Shown: positions 43,147-51,973 of the stretch, piece after piece | Layout: each line of letters opens with the position of its first letter | Position numbering within the stretch: the first letter of the stretch is position 1 | Assembly (NCBI GenBank): GCA_018056685.1 | Contig: JAGPFC010000007.1 | Span: forward strand, 62,001-126,000 | DNA: 64,000 nucleotides | Source: Smithella sp. | Lineage (GTDB): Bacteria > Desulfobacterota > Syntrophia > Syntrophales > Smithellaceae | Reading direction: 5' to 3' | The notes under the pieces: model-generated | What the model was told of the DNA's origin: nothing | What the model saw: the letters and a program-made list of their open reading frames with translations, nothing else | Database searches by the model: none | Position numbers and translations under genes: made by a program

Positions 43147-44208
43147 ATGCATTTATTACAGGAAGTTTATTGGGGGAACACCCTGCAAAGCTGGCTGGCA
43201 GCTTCCGTGATTTTCATTCTTGTTTTCGCCGCTCTGAAAATTACCCAGAGCATCGCCATCCGCAAACTCTCCAAAATGGCAGCAGCGACAGAGAATCAGA
43301 TCGACGATCTCTTTGTCTGCATGCTCCGCAATACAAAATCCTTTATCCTCCTGATCATTTCCGCCTATATCGCCTCCGGCATGATTGATATCATTCCGGC
43401 AATCGCCGGCCCCCTGCAAAAAGTGATTATTCTATTGCTGATATTGCAGGCGGGATTATGGGCCGGCGCCGGTATTTCCTTCGCGTTTGATCAAACCATT
43501 CATCAGAGAAAGGACCAAGACGCTTCCAGCATTACCACCATCAAATTTTTAAAATTCATCTCCCGGTTTATACTCTGGATTATTGTGCTGCTGCTGCTGC
43601 TCGATAATCTGGGCGTCAACATCACCGGTCTGGTGGCCGGCCTGGGCATCGGCGGCATCGCTGTCGCGCTGGCCGTTCAAAATATCCTGGGGGATTTGCT
43701 GGCCTCTCTTTCCATCATCCTGGACAAGCCGTTTGTCATTGGTGACTTTATAGAGGTCGATTCTCTTTCCGGAACGGTCGAGTACATCGGACTGAAAACC
43801 ACGCGGATTCGCAGCCTGAGCGGAGAACAACTGATCTTTGCCAACAATGATCTGTTGAAGAGCCGCATCCGCAATTACAGACGGATGTCGGAAAGGCGAA
43901 TTGTGTTCGGCTTCGGGATTGATTATCAGACCCCTCCGGAAAAATTGCAGGAAGTCAGTGCCATCATCCGTGAGATTGTCGAAAAGACAGAAAATGTCCG
44001 TTTTGACCGTGTGCATTTCAAGGAGTATGGCGATTCCTCCTTGAAATATGAAGTCGTGTACTTTGTGACAGATCGTGATTATAAAATTTATATGAACGTT
44101 CAGGAGAAGATTAATCTGGAAATATTCAAAACCTTCCTGGCAAGAGGAATTAAATTCGCCTATCCCGTCAGAAACGTTTTTATCAGGCACGAAACAGCCG
44201 AATCTTAA
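43147..44208 (+). CDS. MscS-family mechanosensitive channel
   Basis: A 353-residue inner-membrane protein with four hydrophobic helices (about 15-35, 60-80, 88-108, 135-160). The pore helix and following beta domain show GLGIGGIAVALAVQNILGD, LDKPFVIGDFIEV and the IRSLSGEQLIFANNDL segment typical of MscS. AAAAGGAG precedes the ATG. The family releases osmolytes on membrane stretch. The gene is divergent from the biosynthetic operon, and a link to it is not evident. Confidence 0.9.
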   Translation: MHLLQEVYWGNTLQSWLAASVIFILVFAALKITQSIAIRKLSKMAAATENQIDDLFVCMLRNTKSFILLIISAYIASGMIDIIPAIAGPLQKVIILLLILQAGLWAGAGISFAFDQTIHQRKDQDASSITTIKFLKFISRFILWIIVLLLLLDNLGVNITGLVAGLGIGGIAVALAVQNILGDLLASLSIILDKPFVIGDFIEVDSLSGTVEYIGLKTTRIRSLSGEQLIFANNDLLKSRIRNYRRMSERRIVFGFGIDYQTPPEKLQEVSAIIREIVEKTENVRFDRVHFKEYGDSSLKYEVVYFVTDRDYKIYMNVQEKINLEIFKTFLARGIKFAYPVRNVFIRHETAES

Positions 44209-44355
44209 TCGCGTGCATTGAAATGAGGCAAACCACAACGCGCATTGACAATTACCGGTCTTGCCTGTATAAGACGAAGAAATTTTATTCTTGAACAGCC
44301 ACACAGGAGCCGGAAAACTCTTGGTTTACCATTAATCAACAACAGGGATGTCATC

Positions 44356-45639
44356 ATGGAAGAAATCAACATCGATCATTTATTGGAAGAAATAAAAGCG
44401 CTGAAAAACCGAATTAAAGAATTGGAAAATCTTTCGCCGGATCAGAAAATAGGGCAAAAAAATCTTCCAGTAGAGTTGGCTTATCGCACCATATTTCGCA
44501 TGTCGCCCAATACCTTTGTTGTTTCGAGATTGAGGGATGGCGTCATCTTCGATGTCAGTGATTCCTTTTGCCAGAAATCCGGATTTTCCAGAGAAGAAGC
44601 CATCGGCAAGACAGCCATGCAGTTAGGATTATGGCCGAATCAGGATCGTGATCAGATGGTTCAACTGCTCCTTAGCAATGGTGGATACAGAAATCGGGAA
44701 GTTACCCATTCTATAAAAAACGGTAAAAAACTTACTTGTCTTCAATCCGCGGAACTGATCCAGATAGCAGATGAACGCTACGTCATGATGGTCGTGATAG
44801 ACATCACCGCAAGAAAGGAAGCGGAACAGACTCTTATCGAGGAAAGGGACTTAAGCAATTCGCTGATTGACAGTCTGCCGGGATGGTTCTACCTGATTGA
44901 TCAAAATAAAAAATTGATTCGCTGGAATAAAAACTTTGAAATCTCCACCGGCTATTCGGCGGAAGAAATCAGCCGGATGGAGATGTTGGATTTCCACCCG
45001 GAAGCGAATCGAAACAAGGTATTAGAAGACGTGAAAAAGCTATGGAATGCAGGGGAAGACCGGACCGAAACGGATGTGGTCTTCAAAGACGGGACCGTGA
45101 GAACCTACTTGTTCAGCTCACGAAAAATAAAATATCGGGGGGCGGATTGCATGATCGGCAACGCCTTGGATGTTACCGATAAGAAAATCATGGAACGGGA
45201 ACTGAAGGAGCATGCTGAAAATCTGGAAGACGCCAATATCGCTCTGCGCGTTGTGATGAATCAGCGCAATATTGATCAGAAAGACTTTGAAGAAAAACTG
45301 CAGACCAACATCAATGAACTCGTTTTGCCTTATGTAAAAAAGATAAAACAGGCAAATCCGGATGACCGCATTAAAAAATACATGAGCATTCTGGAAAAAA
45401 ATCTTCAGGATGTCCTGTCTCCCTTTATGAGAGACTTTCAATCCGCCTATAAAAACCTGACACCCCAGGAAATTCATATTGTCGATATGATCAGAAATGG
45501 TAAAAGTTCCAAAGATATTGCTAAAATACTTAACGCATCGGAACATACCATTATGACGCATCGGAATAATATCAGGAAGAAACTGGGACTGGTCAAGTCC
45601 AAGACCAATCTGCGCTCGCATATTCTCTCTCTCAAATAA
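44356..45639 (+). CDS. Double-PAS LuxR-type regulator inside the biosynthetic locus
   Basis: A 427-residue protein, exactly the length of and colinear with the product of 4122-5405. It has a coiled N-terminus, PAS 1 (NTFVVSRLRDGVIFDVSDSFC), PAS 2 (LPGWFYLIDQNKKLIRWNKNFE shortened), a helical linker and a LuxR HTH (LTPQEIHIVDMIRNGKSSKDIA). The start at 44356 has AGGGA 8-9 bases upstream; an earlier in-frame ATG at 44245 lacks one. Sited between the two arms of the locus, it is a candidate pathway regulator, but no target sites can be named. Confidence 0.85.
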   Translation: MEEINIDHLLEEIKALKNRIKELENLSPDQKIGQKNLPVELAYRTIFRMSPNTFVVSRLRDGVIFDVSDSFCQKSGFSREEAIGKTAMQLGLWPNQDRDQMVQLLLSNGGYRNREVTHSIKNGKKLTCLQSAELIQIADERYVMMVVIDITARKEAEQTLIEERDLSNSLIDSLPGWFYLIDQNKKLIRWNKNFEISTGYSAEEISRMEMLDFHPEANRNKVLEDVKKLWNAGEDRTETDVVFKDGTVRTYLFSSRKIKYRGADCMIGNALDVTDKKIMERELKEHAENLEDANIALRVVMNQRNIDQKDFEEKLQTNINELVLPYVKKIKQANPDDRIKKYMSILEKNLQDVLSPFMRDFQSAYKNLTPQEIHIVDMIRNGKSSKDIAKILNASEHTIMTHRNNIRKKLGLVKSKTNLRSHILSLK

Positions 45640-45752
45640 TAAGTATTTTATATACACAATATCCTATTGAGCATCCATTAAAATTTCTTGCAAATTGTGA
45701 AAAAATAGGATAGATTCTGTACAATAATTTTATGACCGTCATAAACATTCAC

Positions 45753-45866
45753 GTTAAATCCCGCGGGAGTTTTCGTCTGGGAAGGGGACGGTGGAGTATC
45801 AAATCCTCCGGTTTAGTAACAAATATTATTGTGTACAACACACGACTCCCGCGGGATTTTGTTAAC
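45753..45866. repeat. Long inverted-repeat element (related to 5606-5701)
   Basis: The outer arms GTTAAATCCCGCGGGAGT (45753-45770) and ACTCCCGCGGGATTTTGTTAAC, counted as 45845-45866, are complementary apart from a 4-base insertion. Each arm contains the self-complementary TCCCGCGGGA. An inner TGTGT/ACACA hairpin is near 45831-45843. The outer arms resemble those of the element at 5606-5701, which also lies near the paralogous PAS-LuxR gene. It occupies the gap between the regulator and the STAS-like gene and could act as a terminator, a leader or a small mobile element. Confidence 0.65.
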
Positions 45867-45899
45867 GCAACCATGAAGTGATAAACAGGGAACCTGTCA

Positions 45900-46295
45900 A
45901 TGGGCAACAATGGAAAATATCAAATCTCAACGGCAATGAACGACGCCATTCTGGAAATGACTTTAACCGGTAAGGCAGCGGGGAGTGATCTTGTATCGCT
46001 GCTTAATGAAATGAATGCTCTTGTGACAACGCAAAATGCGAATAAAGCCATCTTTGATGTGCGCGGCTTGGAGCAACGTATAGAGCCTGGGGAAATTTAT
46101 CGTTTTGTCAGAAATCAACCCTCCATTCTTTATGAGATTAAATCCGCTATCGTGGATCTTCCTGAAAACGCTCACTACGCAACGGCGATGAAAAATGCCG
46201 GTCTGGCGTGGGAATGGTTTACCGATATGAATGAGGCAAGAGATTTTCTGAATCGGAATCAGCAAATCAATAAAATGAACTTGTTCGATAAGTAG
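45900..46295 (+). CDS. STAS/SpoIIAA-like protein
   Basis: A 131-residue soluble protein. The pattern ILEMTLTGKAAGSDLVSLLNEM, then NKAIFDVRGLEQRI, and a C-terminal helix NEARDFLNR resemble STAS/SpoIIAA-like folds. It is comparable in design to the protein at 13470-13847. It follows the regulator gene on the same strand, separated by the inverted-repeat element. A signalling role is inferred only from fold and position. Confidence 0.55.
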   Translation: MGNNGKYQISTAMNDAILEMTLTGKAAGSDLVSLLNEMNALVTTQNANKAIFDVRGLEQRIEPGEIYRFVRNQPSILYEIKSAIVDLPENAHYATAMKNAGLAWEWFTDMNEARDFLNRNQQINKMNLFDK

Positions 46296-46339
46296 CGCTA
46301 TTCATTTTTCCATTGAGATTCAAAAAAAGCAAACCGATT

Positions 46340-47575
46340 TTACCTGCCAAAAATCAAATAACAATAAGTTCCGCCGAAAGAAACACCCGCCAGAGCGGCA
46401 TGACGGATTTCTATTTCTTTTTTCTCTTCCGTCACAAAAGCCAGCGGCTTCAGGGGACTTGTCAGGCCGGCCGTCGGAGGCAGTGATTTTTTCTCCATGG
46501 CCAGGGCCAGGGCACAGGCCCTGATGCCGCCGCCGGAAAAACTCTCTCCCAATGCTCCCTTTATCGACGTGATGAAGGGCTTCTTATCCGCGAATATTTC
46601 CGAATAAGCTTCCGCTTCCGTATTATCCAGAATCCTGTCGCCGTTAGCCGCCGCAAAAATGGCCTGAACATCATGGATGGATATTTCCGCATTTTTCAGG
46701 GCGCGGTGGAAGGTCCGCTGAATGCCCTTGAACTCTCGCGGCCAAACATTGGGTCTGGCGGGCGAAGATCCCATGCCCGCGCCTCTGATTTCACAATACG
46801 GTTGACGGCCCCGCACTAAAGCCGATTGCAGGCTTTCCAGACAAATGATTCCGCAACCCTCTCCGGCTACCGTGCCGTTGCGATCTTTATCGAAGGGACG
46901 ACAGGATTCTTGTCCACCGTCCCGGGGCGAAAGCGCGCGAAACCGGGTCAGCGCCTTGTAATAAAATTCGGATAAAATGTCCGCGCCGCCGGCAAAAATA
47001 AAATCCGCGGTTCCACGCCTGATTTCCGCCGCGGCATAAGCAATCGCGTTTTCCGCGGAAACCGCAAAATGCGTTACGGTTGTATTGACGCCGCGAAAGC
47101 CCAGTTCGATGGACGTGTGTCCGGCGGCGGCATTCATTACCGTATTCGGCACCAGAATGGGATTGACGGCGGACGGACCTTCTTTAAAAAGGGTCTGCAG
47201 AAACTGGGCGGTAATGTCCGTCGCCCCGAAGGCCGTTCCCAGAACAATGCCGACACGGTCACGGTTAGCATCGGTGATTTGCATTCCGGCGTCATCGAGG
47301 GCCAGACGCGCCGATGCGGCCGCCATCAGGGATATCCTGTCCATTCGCCGTATGTTTTTGACGGAAATAAAATCACGCGGATGGAAACCGGTAACTTCCG
47401 CGCCAAGATGTGACGAGAGCCTGCTCGTATCGAAGGAACTGATTTCCGCGATACCGGTCTCGCCCGCGAAAAGCCTCCGGCCGAATTCTTTCCTGCCGAT
47501 CCCCAGGGGCGTCACCATGCCGATGCCGGTCACCACCACGCGCTGCGCATTATCGATTTGCCGTCTATCATTCAT
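46340..47575 (-). CDS. Ketosynthase-like chain-length factor, catalytically dead
   Basis: A 411-residue KS-fold protein. The nucleophile position is Val172 (THFAVSAENA) and the two catalytic His positions are replaced (NGDRILDN for HGTGT, and KGALGESFSGGG with Glu for His). The overall length and fold are complete, so it reads as a chain-length-factor partner rather than a broken gene. It overlaps by 8 bases the upstream gene for an active KS, as in type II PKS KS/CLF pairs. Confidence 0.82.
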   Translation of the reverse strand: MNDRRQIDNAQRVVVTGIGMVTPLGIGRKEFGRRLFAGETGIAEISSFDTSRLSSHLGAEVTGFHPRDFISVKNIRRMDRISLMAAASARLALDDAGMQITDANRDRVGIVLGTAFGATDITAQFLQTLFKEGPSAVNPILVPNTVMNAAAGHTSIELGFRGVNTTVTHFAVSAENAIAYAAAEIRRGTADFIFAGGADILSEFYYKALTRFRALSPRDGGQESCRPFDKDRNGTVAGEGCGIICLESLQSALVRGRQPYCEIRGAGMGSSPARPNVWPREFKGIQRTFHRALKNAEISIHDVQAIFAAANGDRILDNTEAEAYSEIFADKKPFITSIKGALGESFSGGGIRACALALAMEKKSLPPTAGLTSPLKPLAFVTEEKKEIEIRHAALAGVSFGGTYCYLIFGR

Positions 47576-48818
47576 GAGCAGTACCCTTTTCTGAATATTT
47601 ACCGAAAATCAACGTCGTGTTGTTCCCGCCGAAGGCGAAAGAATTGGACAGCACGGTGCGCAAATCGGCCCTTCTGGAACCGGAGGTGACGAAATCCAAA
47701 TCGCACGCAGGATCGCTTTGACGATAATTGATGGTTGGCGGAATAAAACCCTGTTGTATAGCCAGAATAGAAACAACCGCCTCCAGCGCGCCGGATGCCC
47801 CCAGGGTGTGCGCGTGCATGGATTTGGTGGAGCTGACGGGAATGGAATAAGCACGCTTGCCGAATACTACCTTGATCGCCCGGGTTTCCGTAACATCATT
47901 CACGGGGGTAGCAGTTCCATGCGCGTTAATATAATCAATCTGTTCAGAGGAAAGGCCGCTGTCTTGCAGCGCCGCCTGCATGGAACGCACGGCGCCGGAT
48001 GCCTGTTCATCAGGAGCCGTCATGTGATAAGAGTCGCAGGTAATGCCATAACCGAGAATTTCTCCATAAATTTTTGCTCCTCGTTGCAGAGCCGAATCCA
48101 GGGATTCTAAAATAAGAATGGCCGCGGCCTCACCGAGAGAAAGGCCGGCGCGTTCCTTATCAAAGGGGCGGCAGGTCTCGGGATCGACAGATTTCAGCGC
48201 GTTGAAAGCGGCATAAGTCAGCCGGCTCATGGGTTCCACCCCTCCGGTAATCATGATGGAGGCATCATCGTTGACGATTAAATCGCGCGCGCAGCCTATG
48301 GCTGTAGCGCCGGCGGAACAGGCGGTCATGAACGTTGATTTCGGGCCCGTCAAACCAAAAGCGGAGGCAATCCGGTCAGCGGAAGAAGCGCAAAATAAAG
48401 AAGATAAGGTGGAGAACTTCGCGTTCCTGCCGTCACGGTTTAAGTAATCCCTATAAAATGGTTCCGCTTCTAAAAGGCCGCCGGCGCCGCCACCCAGGAC
48501 AATCCCTGTTTCTTCTTTGAATTTATCGGGCAGCGGATACAATCCGGCATCGCGCAGAGCCTGTACGGTCGCCGCCAGAGAAAGCTTGTCCGCGCGTGAC
48601 ATTCTTTTGATGGAAAAATCCGAGGGGATATAATCGCCGGCGACAAAGTTTTTAATCTGGCCGCCGGTCTGCGAGCGAAATCCCGTCGTGTCAAAAAGAT
48701 CAATGGCTTTAATGCCGCATTGGCCTTTTTGAAGGGCTGTCGCGAAATCGGCTACATTACCGGCCAACGCGTTTAATGTACCCATTCCTGTGATAACAAT
48801 ACGTTTTTTTGAACCCAT
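47568..48818 (-). CDS. Beta-ketoacyl-ACP synthase, catalytic partner of the KS/CLF pair
   Basis: A 416-residue FabF-type enzyme from the ATG at 48818, which has AAGGG upstream; an earlier in-frame ATG has no such site. The catalytic residues are present: Cys167 in TACSAGA, His in NAHGTATPVND and His in KSMHAHTLGASGA. Its 3' end overlaps the CLF-like gene. This is the second KS/CLF-like pair in the locus. It diverges from the FKBP gene. Confidence 0.87.
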   Translation of the reverse strand: MGSKKRIVITGMGTLNALAGNVADFATALQKGQCGIKAIDLFDTTGFRSQTGGQIKNFVAGDYIPSDFSIKRMSRADKLSLAATVQALRDAGLYPLPDKFKEETGIVLGGGAGGLLEAEPFYRDYLNRDGRNAKFSTLSSLFCASSADRIASAFGLTGPKSTFMTACSAGATAIGCARDLIVNDDASIMITGGVEPMSRLTYAAFNALKSVDPETCRPFDKERAGLSLGEAAAILILESLDSALQRGAKIYGEILGYGITCDSYHMTAPDEQASGAVRSMQAALQDSGLSSEQIDYINAHGTATPVNDVTETRAIKVVFGKRAYSIPVSSTKSMHAHTLGASGALEAVVSILAIQQGFIPPTINYRQSDPACDLDFVTSGSRRADLRTVLSNSFAFGGNNTTLIFGKYSEKGTAHE

Positions 48819-48918
48819 TCTTCTGCCCTTACTCCGATACAAGCTGAATAAAAACTTAATGGGGCGAGAATGAAAAGTCAAACAAATATTCATGATTCAT
48901 CATGCCTGTTAATATTCC

Positions 48919-48947
48919 TTGACACATCAGGCGGAGATTCTTATAGT
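48919..48947 (+). promoter_or_regulatory. Sigma70-type promoter of the FKBP gene
   Basis: TTGACA (48919-48924), a 17-base spacer and TATAGT (48942-48947) form a near-consensus promoter 39 bases before the FKBP start codon, whose ribosome-binding site AAGAAAGG also fits. Confidence 0.75.
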
Positions 48948-48986
48948 GAGCGAAATTTTCATCAAAAAATTTAAGAAAGGATCATT

Positions 48987-49724
48987 ATGCGAAAATTTAT
49001 CATTGGTTTTATTATTTTGTTACTGGCTGTTCCGGCATGGGCTGCCAAACCTCAAACAGATGAGCAGAAAACGCTTTACGCGATCGGCGTGATGATGACC
49101 AAACAACTGTCAATTTTCAGTCTGTCGGCGGACGAATATGAATTTATCCAACAGGGCATTACCGACGTTGCCAAAGGTCAAAAACTGGCCGTCGAGCCGG
49201 AAACCTACGCAAAAAATATCAGCGAATTTGCCAAGGCAAGAATGCAGGCCGCCACACAAAAACAAAAAGAACTGGCCAAGCCTTATCTGGAAAACGCGGC
49301 GAAAGAAAAGGACGCCCAGAAAATGGATTCGGGCCTTATTTATCAACCGATCAAAATCGGAACCGGCGCTCAGCCTAAAGCATCGGATACCGTTAAAGTA
49401 CACTACACCGGCAGTTTAATTGACGGCAAGGAATTTGACAGTTCCCTCAAGCGCGACGAGCCGGCTCAATTCCCGCTGGGACAGGTCATTCCCTGCTGGA
49501 CGGAAGGTGTGGCGAAAATGAAAGTCGGCGGCAAGGCAAAGCTGATTTGTCCTTCGGATATAGCTTACGGGGATCAGGGCAGGCCTCCCCTCATTCCCGG
49601 TGGCGCAGCGCTGGTTTTTGAAATTGAGCTCTTGGATGTCATTAAAGAAGCCCCTGAAAAGGCGACGACAACACCCAAGCCATCAACAAAACCGGCAACC
49701 CCGAAAGCAAAAGGAAAAAAATAA
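48987..49724 (+). CDS. Exported FKBP-type peptidyl-prolyl isomerase
   Basis: A 245-residue protein. A signal peptide (FIIGFIILLLAVPAWAA) is followed by an alpha-helical FKBP N-terminal dimerisation region (about 25-110) and an FKBP domain (about 120-220) with VKVHYTGSLIDGKEFDSS, GVAKMKVGGKAKL and PFEIELL-like FEIELLDVIK. The tail is low-complexity Pro/Thr/Lys. The layout matches FkpA/Mip-like periplasmic or outer-membrane chaperones. It lies between the two arms of the biosynthetic locus and is probably a housekeeping gene. Confidence 0.9.
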   Translation: MRKFIIGFIILLLAVPAWAAKPQTDEQKTLYAIGVMMTKQLSIFSLSADEYEFIQQGITDVAKGQKLAVEPETYAKNISEFAKARMQAATQKQKELAKPYLENAAKEKDAQKMDSGLIYQPIKIGTGAQPKASDTVKVHYTGSLIDGKEFDSSLKRDEPAQFPLGQVIPCWTEGVAKMKVGGKAKLICPSDIAYGDQGRPPLIPGGAALVFEIELLDVIKEAPEKATTTPKPSTKPATPKAKGKK

Positions 49725-49751
49725 ATTCGCTTAACCAGACATTTCTATGGA

Positions 49752-49780
49752 GGGGCGGGCCCGGCAGCCGCCCCTTTTTA
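49752..49780 (+). terminator. Intrinsic terminator after the FKBP gene
   Basis: GGGGCGG (49752-49758) pairs perfectly with CCGCCCC (49768-49774), followed by TTTTT. It is 28 bases after the FKBP stop and just before the exonuclease start. Confidence 0.85.
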
Positions 49781-49788
49781 ATTTTTTT

Positions 49789-50292
49789 ATGAATTTTCTC
49801 GCTCTCGATTTTGAAACAGCAAATTACTATCCGGACAGCGCCTGCGCTCTCGGTCTGGTTCGCATCGAAGATAATAAAATTGTTGAACAAAAATCTTTGC
49901 TCATCCGCCCCCCGTACAAATCTTTTGTCTTCACCTACATTCACGGCATTACCTGGAAGCATGTTCAGGACGAACCGACTTTTAAGCAACACTGGAAATC
50001 CATCAAGCCTTTTTTTGAAGGCATCGATTTTGCGGTAGCACACAACGCCGTTTTTGACAGCAAGGTCCTTTGGTCATGCTGCGCAAGACATAAAATCATC
50101 AGGCCCGATATTCATTTTCAATGCACGATGCGACTTGCCCGGCAGGTCTTCAATCTTTATCCTACCAATTTGCCCGCTGTATGCAGAAACTTTAACATTG
50201 ACTTACAACACCACGATGCCCTTTCCGATACACTCGCCTGTGCCAAAATCATGATGGAAATCATCAAAAAAACAGGCTCTTACGAAAATTGA
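49789..50292 (+). CDS. DnaQ-like 3'-5' exonuclease
   Basis: A 167-residue protein with the RNase H-like exonuclease motifs: FLALDFETANYYPDSAC (Asp and Glu of motif I), HNAVFDSKVL (motif II) and HDALSDTLACAKI (motif III His and Asp). It is similar to the epsilon-like small exonucleases. The ATG at 49789 is chosen because an earlier in-frame ATG at 49747 would place the terminator stem inside the coding region; however no good Shine-Dalgarno is seen. It is probably a housekeeping nucleic-acid repair enzyme. Confidence 0.8.
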   Translation: MNFLALDFETANYYPDSACALGLVRIEDNKIVEQKSLLIRPPYKSFVFTYIHGITWKHVQDEPTFKQHWKSIKPFFEGIDFAVAHNAVFDSKVLWSCCARHKIIRPDIHFQCTMRLARQVFNLYPTNLPAVCRNFNIDLQHHDALSDTLACAKIMMEIIKKTGSYEN

Positions 50293-50312
50293 GACTTTCC
50301 TCAACTTTTTTA

Positions 50313-50341
50313 TTGACATCCAGAATGAAGACTGTTAAGTA
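50313..50341 (+). promoter_or_regulatory. Possible promoter of the rightward ole operon
   Basis: TTGACA (50313-50318) has a consensus -35 form. The best -10 candidate about 16-17 bases on (TTAAGT/TAAGTA, 50335-50341) is weak. It lies 111 bases before the first KS of the rightward operon. The weak -10 would suit an activator-dependent promoter. Confidence 0.35.
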
Positions 50342-50451
50342 GCCATTAAATTCAATGTTTTATCTTAATTGAGTGTGGAAACCGAAGCTGTCCGATCAGA
50401 TCTCGGTAAGTGATTGTTATTTTTTAATAATAAGCTGAATGGAAACAATCC

Positions 50452-51693
50452 ATGCATTATAACCCAAAAACGCGAGTTGTCATTACCGGTGTCGGCTTAA
50501 CGGCTCCCAACGCGAACAATCTCAGCGATTTTCGTGAAGCTCTTCTTCATCAAAAATCAGGTATTACCGAGATGGAAGTCCGTTATATGGGCAAGGTGGC
50601 CGTGGGCAATTGCAATTTTGATGAATTTCTTTATCAAAAGAAAAAAATGCGCAGACGGGGAACGCGCGCCGGATCGATTTCCATTTATTGCGCTCACGAA
50701 GCACTCCTCGACAGCGGCTTGTCTGTTGATTCACTGATTAAGGACAGAACAGGCATTTATCTGGGCATTACCGAACATGGCAATGTCGAGACGGAAAACG
50801 AAATATATGAGTTGCATGAAAACAAATTGGATGCGAGCCTGTGGTCTCACCACCATAATCCCCGAACCGTCGCCAACGCGCCGGCCGGCGAAGTCAGCCT
50901 GAATTTAGGCATCACCGGCCCTGCCTATACAATCGGCGCCGCCTGCGCCGCAGGCAATATCGGAATCATCCACGGGATGCAAATGCTGCAGCTGGATGAA
51001 GTGGACCTGGCTTTAGCAGGAGGCGTCTCTGAAAGTACCGGAACATTCGGAATTTTTGCCGGTTTCAAGAGCCAGGGCGCGCTGGGTTTCCACGAAGATC
51101 CCACAAAAGCAAGCCGCCCCCTGGATGTGAATCGCAACGGCATTGTCGTTTCCGAAGGTGGCGCCATTTTTGTTCTGGAAAGACTCGAAGATGCCCTGAA
51201 ACGGGGTGCGAAAATTTACGCTGAAATCGCCGGTTATCATGTCAATTCCGACGCCGTTGATTTTGTGCTCCCGGATACTCAAAGACAAATTGAATGCATG
51301 AAGGCCGCAATCGCCAAGGCGAAGATCACGCCTCATGACATTGATATCGTCAATCTTCACGCGACCGGAACGGTGTCCGGAGATGAAAATGAATCTGAAG
51401 CCGTCCGGACCGTTTTCGGACAGTCAGAAAATACCTACATCAACTGCACCAAAGGCTTCATCGGCCACGCGATGGGCGCCGCCGGAGCGCTGGAGCTGGC
51501 CGGGAATCTGCCCAGTTTTACCGATGGCAAAATTCATTCATGCAAGATCATTGAAAATGTCGATCCCAAATGCAGCATGAAAAATCTGGTGAACGGCGAT
51601 CCTGTCGAGAAGGACGTTCATTATATTCTGAGCAATTCTTTCGGGATGCTTGGAATTAATTCCATATTAATCATTAAAAAATATCAACAATAA
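50452..51693 (+). CDS. Beta-ketoacyl-ACP synthase, first gene of the rightward operon
   Basis: A 413-residue FabF-type enzyme with intact catalytic residues: Cys165 in GAACAAGN, His in NLHATGTVSGDENE and His in KGFIGHAMGAAGA. It begins the operon that ends with FabI-like and MobB genes. An ACP gene follows 22 bases later and is the probable partner. It is the third catalytic KS of the locus, not counting OleA. Confidence 0.88.
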   Translation: MHYNPKTRVVITGVGLTAPNANNLSDFREALLHQKSGITEMEVRYMGKVAVGNCNFDEFLYQKKKMRRRGTRAGSISIYCAHEALLDSGLSVDSLIKDRTGIYLGITEHGNVETENEIYELHENKLDASLWSHHHNPRTVANAPAGEVSLNLGITGPAYTIGAACAAGNIGIIHGMQMLQLDEVDLALAGGVSESTGTFGIFAGFKSQGALGFHEDPTKASRPLDVNRNGIVVSEGGAIFVLERLEDALKRGAKIYAEIAGYHVNSDAVDFVLPDTQRQIECMKAAIAKAKITPHDIDIVNLHATGTVSGDENESEAVRTVFGQSENTYINCTKGFIGHAMGAAGALELAGNLPSFTDGKIHSCKIIENVDPKCSMKNLVNGDPVEKDVHYILSNSFGMLGINSILIIKKYQQ

Positions 51694-51715
51694 TATTTTA
51701 CAGGGAGGTAGTATC

Positions 51716-51973
51716 ATGGACTATCAGTCTATCAGGAAAAAAATCATTGATATCATCGCGGAGATCGCCATTGATGAAGACCTTTCCAATCTTGATGACA
51801 ACATAAGATTGAGAGAGCAGCTCGATATGGATTCCATGGATTTCCTCGATGTCGTCATGGAGCTGAAGAAGAGATACAAGATAGAAGTTCCGACCGAAGA
51901 TTACATGAAACTGGCCACGCTGAAAAGTTGCATTGAATACCTGGGACCCAAATTTGCTTTAACCCCGGCATAA
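51716..51973 (+). CDS. Acyl carrier protein 2
   Basis: An 85-residue acidic ACP with the attachment motif LDMDSMDFLDV (Ser40). GGGAGG lies 7 bases before the ATG, a strong site. The stop overlaps the next ATG (TAATG at 51971-51975), coupling it to the CrtI-like gene. It probably carries the chain used by the KS at 50452 and by the oxidoreductases. Confidence 0.9.
   Translation: MDYQSIRKKIIDIIAEIAIDEDLSNLDDNIRLREQLDMDSMDFLDVVMELKKRYKIEVPTEDYMKLATLKSCIEYLGPKFALTPA

Noticed and set aside
45753..45866. Integron attC site
   Set aside because: The arms do not carry the expected RYYYAAC/GTTRRRY core sites in the right places, and there is no integron integrase or cassette array.
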